A stretch of DNA of 64,000 nucleotides from Artocarpus heterophyllus. Taxonomy: Eukaryota > Streptophyta > Magnoliopsida > Rosales > Moraceae. The DNA lies in assembly GCA_025403435.1 (NCBI GenBank), contig CM046345.1:1364001-1428000 (forward strand). The letters are read 5' to 3'. Each line of letters opens with the position of its first letter. Position 1 is the first letter of the stretch. Shown here piece by piece: positions 13,758-24,895 of this stretch. The notes beneath the pieces are model-generated. The model did no database searches, was not told the origin of the DNA, and saw nothing but the letters and a program-made list of their open reading frames with translations. Position numbers and translations under genes: made by a program.

Positions 13758-14084
13758 TGTTATAAAAACTAAGAACTGTAAAGGCAAAGTAAGGGAATTT
13801 AGAGAGAAAAAGTACTTAATCTCTTAATTTCATATATCTAAAAATGGGTAAGAGAATAGGGTATTTGTGGGGAAATTTTCGTGTGCTACAGTGCCTGCTA
13901 TAGTAGTCATAATTGCTATAGTACCGCATACTGCTATAATAATTACGGTCAACCATTGCTACAATAACTTCATTAGATTTGAATTTACTATTTACGCTGA
14001 TAACGTTTACTTTAGCAAGAGATATATAGATCTAATCCTAGATATTGATTCTTAGTGGACAGTCACAATTGATTATGCATAACA
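13758..14084 (-). repeat. 5' LTR of the minus-strand copia relic
   Basis: 327 bp, paired with 9148-9508. The PBS-like complement lies immediately left of it (reads TTATCAGCATGA on the minus strand), which fixes the element's orientation. Confidence 0.8.
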
Positions 14085-14545
14085 TATATATTAGTAGGCC
14101 TCATATTTTATTTAAATAAATTATTGGCATTTTTGGAAGTTAATAGGTCAATTAGGATTTAAATTCTTCAAAAAAAAAAAAAATTCTTCTACGCCCTTTA
14201 TTAGTACACAAATTTAAGTTTCTTTCTTTAGTTACCACAGAGATTACACCTTTAACAAAACGAAACAAAAATCCATTCTTATAAAAACAAAAAACAAGAA
14301 AAACAAAATACAAAGAGAATATTGGTTATAAAAATGCACAAAATTAAAACAAGCTAAAGGCTCCTCAAAAGACATCTCATGGAATTGCTTAAAATCCATA
14401 CTTAATAATTTTTTTTTAATGTACTAAACGTACCTTTGAGATACAAAATCCACTAAATATATACCTAATACCAACAAGAGCTCATCACTCACCACCTCAA
14501 AAGCAAACTCCAAAGAAATTGAGCATCACCTAGGAAAAAAAAAAC

Positions 14546-14986
14546 ATGCAAAGAGAAATGGCAAAGTCTAACATGATGATGATGATTGTGGCTATTTTTG
14601 CCATCGCCGGAGTTCTATTCTTCGGCGATTAGAACATAGTCTTAGGATGTAGTGGCGACGTACTTGCACTAGCGACGAATTGCTTTCTAAATGTCCAAAA
14701 GCTTCTGCCCTTGCCGTCATTGCCCTCACTGCCAAAGCTGCCATTCCCAATGCCAAACATTCAGTTGCCGAGTTTTGAACCATCCGCCAAGTGCTGCCAG
14801 TCTTTCAGAGCGACCGACATTCCCTGCGTCTGCCGTACATGTCTGTGCAGATCTCGAACAGGATTAACATGCCAAGGTTCGTCAGCGTCTCGGCTCAATG
14901 CGGAAAAATTCTCCCCAAGTGGAATTCAGTGTGGAAGTAGGCAAAACAAACGACTTAATCAATTGGTTTTTATAATAATTATGTGA
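14546..14986 (+). pseudogene. Lipid-transfer-like (eight-cysteine) pseudogene
   Basis: Starting at ATG 14546 there is a 28-residue signal-peptide-like start (MAKSNMMMMIVAIFAIAG core), then TAG at 14630. The same frame continues into a secreted eight-cysteine protein: C-x10-C-x36-CC-x9-CVC. A one-base frame change just after CVC (near 14834), and a second near 14915 that restores the frame, carry the reading through a seventh Cys (QCGK) and an eighth (IQCGS). The C2-C3 spacing is long because it holds an LPSLPxLP-type proline/leucine insert. This matches the plant LTP/2S-albumin superfamily pattern, whose members carry hydrophobic ligands outside the cell. One nonsense codon plus two compensating shifts make it a pseudogene, unless the assembly is in error. 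A TATA-like AAATATATACC lies about 90 bp upstream. Confidence 0.75.
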
Positions 14987-17700
14987 CATAACAATTTAAG
15001 AAATATGTTACATCCAAATGAGATGTAACATATATTGTGCTACCTTTGGTTGGTGATCATGACTACCAGCCTACATGAAGAGTGGTGACACGTTATTGAT
15101 GTTGTCTTGCTGGAGAAATAATAATTGATCACTATTCCATATCTCTGTCTCTGACGATGCAAATGAAATTAAGAAACATATTGTTAATGATGAGGAAGTT
15201 TCCGTTCGATGTCTGTAATTTGTAGTTGGATTTTGGGCTGTTTCTTGTTTTCCTTTTTCTTTTTTTTTTTCCTCTATCACACTTATTAAGTAGTATTTAT
15301 AGATTCTTTTTTTGGAAAAGAAAATATCTATTTACTAGTTTTTATTTGCTTTAGTTTTCTTTTAGTTTCCTTTTTTGGGAGAACTCGTAATTAAAGTATC
15401 TGAATATCCACTCAACAACGAGACTTGAAATATACTTGTGGTCCTTGAATCATGATTTTTCTTCAGTACTTTAGACGATAAATTGAAAACTATAAATATT
15501 CTTGAATGGCAGATCATGAGATAGACTTTTATATAGTAGTTATACATTTGGCATTATTTTACTATTAGTCGGCAATATTGTTGCTGATGTCCGCGGATGG
15601 CTAAACACCACGTGCGGTTGTATACGTTGATAGGACCTTTTGGCCCGTCTAAAACTTAGTTGGTCTACTTAAACTTGCAAAGGGAAAGAAGTAGAACACC
15701 TTGGAATAGGGAGACACTAGTGTGGTGTCTATTTAGGGGTCTCCAACGTTCAAGTTTGTAGTCTAATCAAGACGAGAACTAAGAGAGAGTCCATTACCTT
15801 TTGGGAGGATCATTTTACTCGGGTCGGAACTAAGCAGGTCAAGAAACATGTACGTGACCATCTACCCCGCCATCCGGTTAGTCGTGGTCGGGATGGCAAG
15901 AATGCCGGTGATTGGTTTGGCGGCAAATAGTGATTCTGCCACTGTTGTATTCTTGACGACGGTTGTCCAATAATAGTGCTGGGCAACCCCGGACATACCA
16001 CCAACAGTTGTTTTTCGTCTTAAGGAGCAAAACTTCTACAATGAAAAAAAAAAGAAAAAAGAAAAACACAATCATGTTTTCCATGCTAAACGACGGGACA
16101 CTTTGAATTCACAATACTAGAAGTCTTTTCTCCATGTAAATGGCAGTAACTTTTATTATTATTTTTTAAGATTATTATCACCTTGACACCTTAACTTGAG
16201 AGTCATTTTCAGTTTGTCCTCTGGTTTTAAAAACACTCATTTTGTTTTCTAAACTCTCAATATAATCCCACTGAATCCCTTTTTTATTAGAAAGTCTGTT
16301 TAGAGGACAAAAACGAAGTTAAGTGGTCTTATTTTGTTTGTTTTGAACATAAATTCTAACAAAAAAAAAAGTTAGATAAGGCTAATTCTTCTATTTTTCT
16401 GTTAGATTTTTAATATAAATTCCAAAATAGTAGGTTAAGTGAAGACTAATTCAAAATTTAAGAGGCAATGTGAAAAATTTTAAAAATCAGTGAGCAAAGT
16501 AAGAATGACCTAAGGTATTTTTTACCACCAATGTCCAATTTTTGTGCCAAGTACTTATCAGTAATAATGAAAATATTGATATCAGTAGTAATATTGATAC
16601 TTCAATTTCATGAAAATTTAGAAGAAAATATCAATATTGGTAGAAATTTTGACAAAAATTACATAAATTACAAAAATTATATATAAAATATATCTCTAAT
16701 ACTTTAAAATACAATAAACATTAAAAATAAACATGATTTACATAATATACACCATACATATAAGATTTCTCAATACTAAGAGGAAGTTCTGTGAAACTCA
16801 AACATGATCGAGATTCTATCTTGATACAAATAATATTAGTATCACGGCATGTTATTTGAGTAGTGTTAAATATAATTATGAATATGCCACATATAGGTTG
16901 GTTGACTTATTCCTACTGTATTCCATAAATTGTATACTGTAATTCTCCCAAATGTTTACTTATGATGGTGGTGGTATACTCGAACGAGGATAATTAAAAT
17001 ACTATAGCTATCATAGTTTCTAAAGTCCTTATTGTATGGATAATAAGCATGAGGAGACTTATTGAATGAGCTTCTATTTCAAATTTAGTGATTGTAAACG
17101 CATATAGGATAAACACTTATTGATTAAAAGTATACAATATTGACAAATTATTAAAGAAAAAATCTATTAAATTTTATATTTCTGACATAGTTAATATTGA
17201 CATCAAAATTTTATACAAAATACATTAGATTTTTTTTATATTAACATTTTGATCGATATTTATCGATGTTTTTACGATATTTTACCAAAATCAATATTTA
17301 AAAATTAAAATTTTTGAAACTTCCCCCATGTTTACATCTTTGCTTCTCCGAACTCAATCATGGAACCAAAATGAATATATTTCTACAAAGCTCCCTTAGA
17401 ATTATTGTCCTTTTCTACCTGCCACGTCCGATTTGTGTGTAGAGTACTTATCGTCCTTTCCAGATCTCAAAAATATCTAGCAAGATTTAATCATTCAAGA
17501 TTTTGACTTTTTAAAGCATTAAACTAAATATCACCCACCACATGCCTCCGTCACAACCGTAAGATCGGCCACCAAGTCTCCCCCTGATCGTTGATCTTCC
17601 CCAATTGCTTTACAAAAAAGCAGAGAGATAAATATTGTTTTTTTGTGTCAGATACTTATCTACATTTGGGTCTGCCACAATTTAGCACTGAAAAACTCAT
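14987..17700. other. Intergenic, no gene seen
   Basis: No supportable gene. The GC-richer block at about 15570-16030 has short overlapping frames on the minus strand with no family resemblance and may be retroelement-derived. From 16500 to 17340 the sequence is AT-rich with recurring ATATCAATATT-like strings. An ACGT-core element (GCCACGTCCG, 17421-17430) lies upstream of ERD15 and could be an abscisic-acid-type response site; that role is inferred only. Confidence 0.55.
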
Positions 17701-17740
17701 CCTCTGAGACAGATACGCTTTTTCCAAGATCTGAGGAACA

Positions 17741-18401
17741 GTAAGTACTGAAGAATCTATGTCCTATATTCATCTAATCTCTCTCTTTTGTTCTTTTCGT
17801 TGTTTGCTCAGTCTCTTGTGATGATCATGAAAAAGTATGATCAGGCTACAAGATCATAGTCTTTTTGATATAAAGCTTTCTAGGTTTCACAAATACTTTA
17901 TGTTTGCTCTGGAAAATATTAATTCTGGGTAATCAGTTAGTTATTTTCTTTTCTTTTTTGTAATTTTAATTGAAGGAATCTAGTTTTTGACAAATCGTAA
18001 GTGAATTTTATGATAAGTTACTTAGTCAATGGGCCCGATATAACACTAATTATGAGGCAACGATACAGATGAGAGATGTCAGTGCCTATAATATTTAGAA
18101 TTTAAAGATGTGTCAGTTTTAAAATTGTACACGAGCTCTTTTTCTTTCTTTTTTTTAACTCTATCTCAGAATACTCCATTTTATAGAAAGTAAGAGTAAT
18201 TTTATGCCCAAATCTTATTTTTTTTTAAAAAAAGGACTTTTCTTTACATGATTGGACATTCAATATGCCCCTTATGCACAAGATTGAAATTCAGTCCTTA
18301 CCCTCATTTAGTCAATCACAAGGGAAAATTTTGGTGCATTACTTTGTTCTGATATTGCAAAGTTTGTATTTTATGATAGTTGGACAAAATAACTCCTTTA
18401 G
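17741..18401 (+). other. Predicted 5' UTR intron of ERD15
   Basis: A leader-like stretch (about 17640-17740) ends in GAGGAACA followed by a strong donor GTAAGTACT. The first good acceptor upstream of the ERD15 ATG is CTCCTTTAG at 18393-18401, leaving a 13-base leader (TTCAAGAGTGGGA) before ATG. Splicing would remove several upstream ATGs, including the in-frame one at 18265, which supports 18415 as the start. This is an inference from splice-site strength, with no transcript evidence. Confidence 0.55.
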
Positions 18402-18414
18402 TTCAAGAGTGGGA

Positions 18415-19475
18415 ATGGCATTAGCATCAGGAGCAAGGTCCTCACTGAATCCGAACGCCCCCCTCTTTGTGCCCGCCGCGCTGCGCCAAGTGGAAGATTT
18501 CTCTCCTGAATGGTGGGAATTGGTGAAAAGCTCGACATGGTTCCGCGATTACTGGCTGAGCCAGCATCAGGATGAGGATTTCGATGGCAGCGCCGGTGAC
18601 TATGCTGACGCTGATGATGGCGCTTTTGATGCCGCTGATGTTTTGCCAGACGATTTTGATCTCGGTTTAGGTGAAGAGTTCTCTAGCCTAGATATTGGTA
18701 TAGAGGAACCTTCCTTGTTATCTGAGGCTAAAGGAGAAACAGATAAGTCCCTTGCTGCTGAAAAAGTTGGAAGTACGCCTCCTAATGGTAAGCTTACAAT
18801 TTGATTTTTTGATTGTTATATTTTTTTAAAGCCTGGTTGATGTAGAAACCAGAGAAAATAGATAGAACTGAGGTAGATAAGCAGAACTAACAGAGATTAG
18901 ATAGTAAAAATAGTGAAGAGAGAATCCTAGAAAGAACAAGAACTCGAAAGGAGGGATCCAAAATCACAATATTCATTCCAATCGACTGAGTCTGAATTGA
19001 AAATGCAATCACTAGGCCGATTTACGGAGAAATAAAACATAAGAAAACCCAACTTATAAATAAGATAAACTTAACTAAATCCAAAATTATCCTAATAGAT
19101 AAATATATATTTAAGATTCCTAATGTATATATGTTCTTGCTTTTCATCAATGCTCACTTTGTCACTCAACAACAATCTCTTCTTATTTGCAACGTAGAAT
19201 GCTTGTTATCTGAAAGAGCTAAAAAAATAGTAGTATAAATTCAATTGCCACTTTGTTTTCCCCATGAAATAAAACTCATTAGCATATCTGAAGTCCTTGG
19301 TTCTGTAATAGGTCTAAAAATGGACGCTAAAGCAATCTTGAAGAGCTTGACCATTCCAAAACCTTCAAACGAAAGGCGTCCCTTGTCACCTGCAGGGCCT
19401 GCAAAGTACCGCGAGAAGCCAACCAAGAAGGTGAGCCCTAAATCCACACCGCGACAGATTTTCCAGCCCCGCTGA
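18415..19475 (+). CDS. ERD15: ERD15 (early responsive to dehydration 15)
   Basis: Two coding exons, 18415-18787 and 19312-19475, join in frame (donor ATG|GTAAGC, acceptor TAATAG|GT) to give 178 residues, close to the usual ERD15 size. Residues 9-22 are a PAM2 motif ([14 protein letters not shown]), which in this family binds the MLLE domain of poly(A)-binding protein. Next comes the family block [13 protein letters not shown]...[10 protein letters not shown] (about 26-51), an acidic middle, and a C-terminal tail ending QIFQPR. ERD15/CID1 proteins are small acidic stress-responsive regulators that modulate abscisic acid and defence responses. An AATAAA at 19748-19753 could be the poly(A) signal. 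The start was chosen because MALASG begins the conserved family N-terminus; 50 extra in-frame upstream codons lack conservation. Confidence 0.93.
18788..19311 (+). other. ERD15 coding intron
   Basis: 524 bp, GTAAGC...AATAG. Part of it (about 18840-19110) reads like an inserted repeat, with purine-rich AGAACAAGAACTCGAAAGG strings. I could not define its ends. Confidence 0.8.
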
Positions 19476-20011
19476 AAGAGTTGTGCAGAGGAGGTCGTCG
19501 TGTCACTTACGAACAGTCCTTGCAAGGGTAGCTTTAGTCCCTACTTAAATAAGTTAGGACATGTATATAGCCAGGTTGGGACTTGTGTCATCTTGCGATC
19601 GTTGATCTTTGTTGGGTCTTTCTGCTAATTAGAGTTTAATCCAAGCTTTAATCTTTGAAGGATACGTTTAAATGCAAGTGTGTGCAGGGTTTATGTTGAT
19701 CTTTGATTGCTTGAATAACTCGTGGCTGAAGTTTGCCTAAGGGGAAGAATAAAATGGGAATCTTTCTCAATAACTATATAACGATTTCGATCTGGTTTGT
19801 ATTATGTGTTTTTATCGGATTAGTCTATGTTACACTGCTTTTGATCCCCAAATTGTCACACTTATTTTGATTGGTATTTTGGATTTACCGTCCAAGTTCC
19901 TCAAAGAAGCTGGCAATGGTATACATTCTAGCAAGAACAAATAGAGCCAAAGACTTGAAAGAGCTTTGATTGCAGACAGTAGAAGTAGGAGATGTTCTAT
20001 GGATGGTCAAA
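19476..20011. other. ERD15 3' UTR and downstream spacer
   Basis: The first about 280 bp probably hold the 3' UTR, with a candidate AATAAA at 19748-19753. No further gene is visible. Confidence 0.5.
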
Positions 20012-20304
20012 ATGCTAATTGTTTCCATAAAGCCCAATCTCTACAATGGTTTAATGGGTCATCATAGCCCACTCCTGCAGGCCTTTCTTGGTCTACAAGC
20101 AAAGCCTCAAGTACTCTCTCCATATGAATTTCCATTTTAAAAAAATGAAGAAAGAAAGAAAAATTAGAAGAGATCTTCAACAGATGGTCCATTTAAATTG
20201 TTTCCCATAAGCCCAAATCAGAGAGTGGATTAATGGGTCAACATAGGCCCCTCTTTGCAAGCCTTTCTTGGGTCTACCAGCAAAGCTTCAAGATTCTCTC
20301 TTAT
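20012..20304. repeat. Diverged 179-bp tandem duplication
   Basis: Two units share AATTGTTTCC(C)ATAA(A)GCCCAA, TTAATGGGTCA, CATAG(G)CCC, GCAGGCC/GCAAGCC-TTTCTTGG, GTCTAC(C/A)AG and CAAAGC(C/T)TCAAG. The matched TAATGGGTC strings begin at 20052 and 20231, giving a 179-bp period. Just after the second unit, 20316-20379 reads as a short open stretch (KTAMSLRKRETEERQVA then stop) that I cannot assign. Confidence 0.7.
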
Positions 20305-20379
20305 GCTCAAAACTCACTACATCATGATGCCAAAAAAACTGCTATGTCCCTCCGCAAACGAGAAACTGAGGAGCGTCAA

Positions 20380-21678
20380 GTCGCGTAGCCCAAGTATTGC
20401 CCTTGATACAAACGCGGCTGACAATAGATATAGTTACTAGTGAATTATTTCAAAGACTGAAAACGGATGTTGTTGTTACATTGACGATGAACCACTATAA
20501 ATTCTATGTATTCTTGTTTGTTAGTTAGTTTGTTTTTCATTTTCTATTTGATTGCTTTCGGTAGTAAAAAAGGACGTGTAATTCATAACACTAGCATGAT
20601 ATATTTTTATGTCTCCATGACAGTCTTTACCCAAACCAAGTTTGTTCCTTCCCTACCACCAGTGGTGGTGGTGGTATAGCGGCAAAAGGCGACCAACCAA
20701 CCTTGCTCTCATGAATCAATTCCTATTGTCTCCAACGAGGTTGAAATTATACCTTTCATCAATCTACTAAATATGATCTAGGCTAATGTGACATTGAACT
20801 TCTTGGATGCTAGTTGAAGAAAACATGAGTTTTTTCCGTGCCACCTGAGGTTCCAGTAGATTGCCAAGTGTTACTGGGCTAGGGGCATGAGAATACCACT
20901 TACTCTCTTTTTTTTCTTTACCTGGAAAAAAAAAAGTTTGTTCTATCCCTTAACATATTGTCCTCAAGCATGTTATACAGGATAAGAACGAAGAACAAAC
21001 CCCAATCTATTGTTAGATAGGAGCAGAGACGGAGGGAGGGGGCCATGGCCCCCAAATTTTTTTTCTTTAATATAACTTTTTTGTTTTTTTCTTTAATATA
21101 GTTTTTTTAAAAATAATAATAACAATAATAGAATAACAATACAGTTGGGCCTGTTCATTTCAGGATGAAAGTCTATTAATTTTAATCACAGTTGAGCCTA
21201 TCTATTTCAGCTCAGCTCAATCCAGTGTCCAGTCTAGTGTTCAACACATGGCACAACACAGTGTCTTATATTGTGTATAAATCTTATCATTGTGTGTCAA
21301 ATCTCACATTTGTTGAGAACTCTCTCTCTAAAATTCTCCATTCTCTCTAGAATTCTATCTCTCTAAAATTCGAAGCTTGTTTATTAATTTTTCAGATCTT
21401 CTCTATTGTTTCTTCATATAAACTCGAATCTCATCTATAACCCCTCAACCATCTTCAGATTTTAGTAAACCACCCTCAGATCTTACACTTCCGTTCTTCA
21501 TTTGTTTATTTATTTCTTGTTTCTTTTTCTTTGTTTTTTGTAGATCCAAAATACCATCACCTGAAAAATACTTCTCATCATTTTTTCAAAAGGTTCTCAA
21601 ACAGAAATACAAGTCTAGAGTCATTCGATTGTAGATTCTCATGTGTTTTGGAATCCTTAGTGATGTGATGATGCTGAT
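20380..21678. other. Intergenic
   Basis: No gene recognised. 21004-21060 holds a GGAGGGAGGGGGCCATGGCCCCC string followed by poly-T, typical of degenerate plant transposon ends and loosely similar to the GGGGCGGA-type sequence at 60040. A CT-rich leader-like stretch lies at about 21310-21540. Confidence 0.4.
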
Positions 21679-22067
21679 GGAAGAAAAAATTCGTTTGAGT
21701 GACTTCAATCAAAGGGTCAGCCTTCCAGTATGAGTTTGAGTCGTAGTGCAATGAGAAAAAGAGCCTGTGCCATCAAATCTAGGTGTAACAAATGTGAGTG
21801 ACAGATTTATGAGAGCAAGTGTCATTCGCCTGGATTTGTGTTAATAAATAGGGAGGACAAAAATTCATCTCTGCAAAGATGGCCTTTCTAAAAAGAACTC
21901 AGATGACCTCCATGCTTCTCTTCGAACCATCCGAGTAGATATGTTCAAGGTCTAATTTCTAATTTCTAATTTCTAAACCAATTCAATGCAGAAAGACAAC
22001 GCCTCAAGAATTTGACATTTAAAGACCTTATTTGTCAGTTTGTAAGAAAATTAGATGAGGAGTAAAT
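21679..22067 (+). pseudogene. Unassigned coding-like relic
   Basis: Short frames with coding-like composition follow each other in changing phase: MEEKIRLSDFNQRV (about 21679), SKKNSDDLHASLRTIRVDMF (about 21890-21950) and AERQRLKNLTFKDLICQFVR then KLDEE-stop (ending 22067). A possible GT...AG pair (after TTCAAG near 21950 and before AAAGAC near 21993) lies between the last two, but splicing there leads to a quick stop. I do not recognise the family. It may be a decayed gene or a captured gene fragment. Confidence 0.3.
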
Positions 22068-22834
22068 TCTTAACCCATAGAGGTCATTTGGGTGTTTGTG
22101 CAAAAAAAAAAATTATGTTTTGAGTGTTTGTTTGTTTTTAGATTGTCACAGTATGTGTTAAAGAATAAATGTTCTATTTTTTATTTTATCGTTACAATGG
22201 TTGTTAAATATCTGTGTTTGTTTTATTTAAAAAATGTTACCTTATTAGATGCATCATGTGTTTGTTTCTGCTATTAGCTTGAAAGTTTTAGATCCCGAAT
22301 AATTTTTCTAGATTCTTGTTGTTTTTATCAAAAGGTTTATAGTATGTCATATGTCTTTTATTGACTTTTCTATATTAGTGTTTATTTTCTGAGAAAAAGA
22401 CAGTTAAATATGTCGGTTTTTGTTTATTTATTTGTAAATTGTCAAAAGTTGTACAGTTAGTCTCATTTGTCAAAAGATGGTCAGATTGCATGTTTCTTTT
22501 TCCAAATCTAAACAGATTTGGTCCGACTTTTCTAACATGTACATATCTTATTTTATAACTTTTCATCTGCACAATATCATATCTTATTTTTCTTTTCTTA
22601 CATGCACATATTTTGTTTAGATTGTTAACTAACCTGCCATCACTTAGTTGTCATAACTCTTTAGTCCTTTTGCATCTCCATATTCTTTAAGATATCATCC
22701 ATGACTCAAAGTTTAGGCAGGACAGACTCAAGACAAAAACCCAAAAAAAAAAATTGTAAAAAAAAAAAGAGTCAGCCTATTTTAGAAACCAAACATGTCT
22801 TCCTCCTATTCATCTGGGAAAATTGAAACTATCC

Positions 22835-22839
22835 GTGTC
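22835..22839. repeat. Left target-site duplication GTGTC
   Basis: GTGTC abuts the 5' LTR and is repeated exactly at 32604-32608 after the 3' LTR. Removing the element and one copy rejoins the LOG reading frame, which confirms the insertion point. Confidence 0.95.
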
Positions 22840-24278
22840 AGTTAGACATGTATGCTCTAAGGAGTAAAAATGTAATACGTTTTTGGAGACATTTTTATCA
22901 ATAAAGAATTTATTCATTTATAAACATACCAAATATTGTCCTCTTCACGTTCATATTTGTTGAATGTATGATAAGCAAACAGTAGTCTGAGACTGTCAGT
23001 CTAAACCTTAAGAATTGGGCATATGATGGGATGATTATGCGGAAGACACAATTCTTAGGGTGACGGTCTAAAACATATGATCCGCAATCGAGGGAATAAA
23101 GTTGGGCGCTTTATTCATGTAAAGATTGTTATGTTGTCTATATCCCTTTTGGGAGATGGTTTGTCTTGACCATCGGAGTTGGACTCCATGAATAGAAACA
23201 TTGGCACGTTGTCAAAGGTGACGATGTGTTGGATCGGGACATAAAGTGGATTGATTTGGATTAATAATTCTGTCTTGGCAAATCGATTCACTTTAGACAA
23301 TCATTTGTATTGTATCTTAATCCTGAGATGAATAATGGGCCCGTTGTCTCGACTTGTGTCTTTTGATGTACCAATGGGTGACTCCCACATCTCTATAGTG
23401 GCATGCATGCCGGTACGTTGGAGGCATGACTCTTGATAGCGTAGACTTGTTATTCATAGATATGGAATCCATAGCTCCTCTTTAGGAGTAATGATATCCT
23501 CTTATATGCGTTGTCCTGTAATTGGAAAACTGGAGCGCTCAACCATTTGGATACATAGGTGTAACCGAATGGTATACTATCTTTGGATGGTAAGTTTTCT
23601 AATGGTGAGACAATGGAATGTAAGATAAAAATAATCGGGAAGGTAAGACAGAACTTGTCCTTAAGCTGATTATGGATGATCATATGGGGACGCGATACAC
23701 TATGATATGTCATGGAGACTTAGCTACACAAGATTCGTAATTCTATAAAGTTCGAGAGTGCAACTCCAAGCTTTTAATGGAGTAGCGTTGGAGTTGATAA
23801 TTGTGAAATGTATATCTGGGATATTGGGTTTCATAATTATCATGAGCTTGAACTTTATAGGTCCATTTTGGTCCCCTTTGCTAGCTCACAAAATCCTGTA
23901 ACGACACGGCGTGCTTTTCCAATAATTGGTGACTTATGTCGGATTTATCAGATTGGTTTAAAATTTGTAAGAATCAAATAATTCATGTCTGTTTATTGGT
24001 TGAATTAATTTTGTAAGAAATTAGTTCAAGATAAACTTGTTGAATTATTGTGATCAGATAATTCTTGTCTGTTTATCGGTTGATTTAATTTTGGATAAAT
24101 TGGATCAAGATAAACTTGTAGAATTATTGTGAATTAATTTATTTTCTTAGAGATTATCTTGATAAAGTTTGTTTTGATCAGATATCTTTTCTATTGGGCT
24201 ATTTGAATCAAAACTGAGACTTTATCCTTTAGAATCTCGGGTGGAAAATAAAAGATTCGCGGAGATTTTTTCTCGGTA

Positions 24279-24356
24279 GTTCGGCCTGTCGGATGACGTG
24301 TTCGGCCTGCCGAACTGGCTAGTTCGGCCTGCCTATCAGACAGTTCGGCCTGCCTA
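24279..24356 (+). repeat. U3 GTTCGGCCTGCC repeat array
   Basis: Four units with the core GTTCGGCCTG(C/T)C at about 24279, 24300, 24322 and 24343. One (GTTCGGCCTGCCGAAC) is palindromic except for its two central bases. The array is far GC-richer than the surrounding AT-rich LTR and lies just upstream of the promoter. The reverse-complement core recurs in the leader at 25389-25572. Confidence 0.85.
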
Positions 24357-24468
24357 TCAGCGCACATAAGATTACGCGTTTTTCACTCGTATCTTATCAA
24401 ATATTGATCCGAACTTGATTCTGTTTCGATTTTTTTAAGACCAAATCTGATATGGACTGACCTTAGGA

Positions 24469-24484
24469 CCAATAGGTATAAAAA
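24469..24484 (+). promoter_or_regulatory. LTR promoter: CCAAT and TATA box
   Basis: CCAAT (24469-24473) is followed at once by GGTATAAAAAG (TATA 24477-24484). The same pair in the 3' LTR is at 32203-32210. Position near the 3' end of a long LTR is typical for the U3/R junction. Confidence 0.7.
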
Positions 24485-24879
24485 GAGAGTGAGTCTAATG
24501 ATTTACTTAGATCAATTTGAGAGATTAAGAGTGATACTCTTCTAGTGAGCATCTGAAAACTCCCTGAGAGCTTTTGTTCACAAATCACGAACACTAGCTT
24601 TGGGTTCTCTCTGTTGGTTGGAAGGAGAGTCATCGGTGGAAGAGCTGTACATGTGAGCCCACACTCACTCCGGTTGTGGATAGAGAATAGCAAAGAAGAC
24701 CAGTTGGTTGAGGCTCTTCTGGAACGTTACTTCTCTACACAGGTCGCGGAGGTTCTTCGGCACACTGAGGTTAGTAAGATCTGTTTAATTTATACATATA
24801 ACATGTCAAACTTGTATTTTGGAAAATACTCTGATGAAAATTTTTAAAAAATTCCGCTGCGCACTTTGTTTCCAACAAT

Positions 24880-24895
24880 TGGTATTAGAGCAAGG
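24880..24895 (+). promoter_or_regulatory. Primer-binding site (tRNA-Met type)
   Basis: TGGTATTAGAGCAAGG starts three bases after the LTR. It differs at one base from the TGGTATCAGAGC complement of the initiator tRNA-Met 3' end used by most plant copia elements. Confidence 0.9.

Larger units (their letters stand above)
9148..14084 (-). mobile_element. Degenerate Ty1/copia retrotransposon
   Basis: Read on the minus strand, this is an old copia-type LTR retrotransposon. The two LTRs (9148-9508 and 13758-14084) both begin TGTT(A/G)TAAAAACTAAG and end in CA on the plus strand. Next to the left LTR is a minus-strand polypurine tract (complement of TTCCCCTTGG, 9509-9518). Next to the right LTR is a PBS-like TTATCAGCATGA. 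Between them lie protease, integrase, RT and RNase H remnants in copia order. The gag region is mostly missing, because only about 550 bp separate protease from the right LTR. No convincing target duplication flanks it: the left flank reads TCTAC and the right flank TATAT. Confidence 0.85.
22840..24877 (+). repeat. 5' LTR
   Basis: 2038 bp ending ...TTTCCAACA. The first base pair reads AG instead of the TG present in the 3' LTR, a point change in the terminal dinucleotide. It contains an AATAAA near its 5' end, the U3 palindromic units (24279-24356), a CCAAT/TATA pair and a likely transcription start shortly after. Short open frames inside it are not conserved coding sequence. Confidence 0.95.

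Noticed and set aside
18265..18414. In-frame 50-codon N-terminal extension of ERD15
   Set aside because: Not conserved in the family and lies within the predicted leader intron.
23115..24847. Small frames inside the LTRs, duplicated in both copies
   Set aside because: Present in both LTRs simply because the LTRs are copies; no domain features and LTRs are not expected to code.
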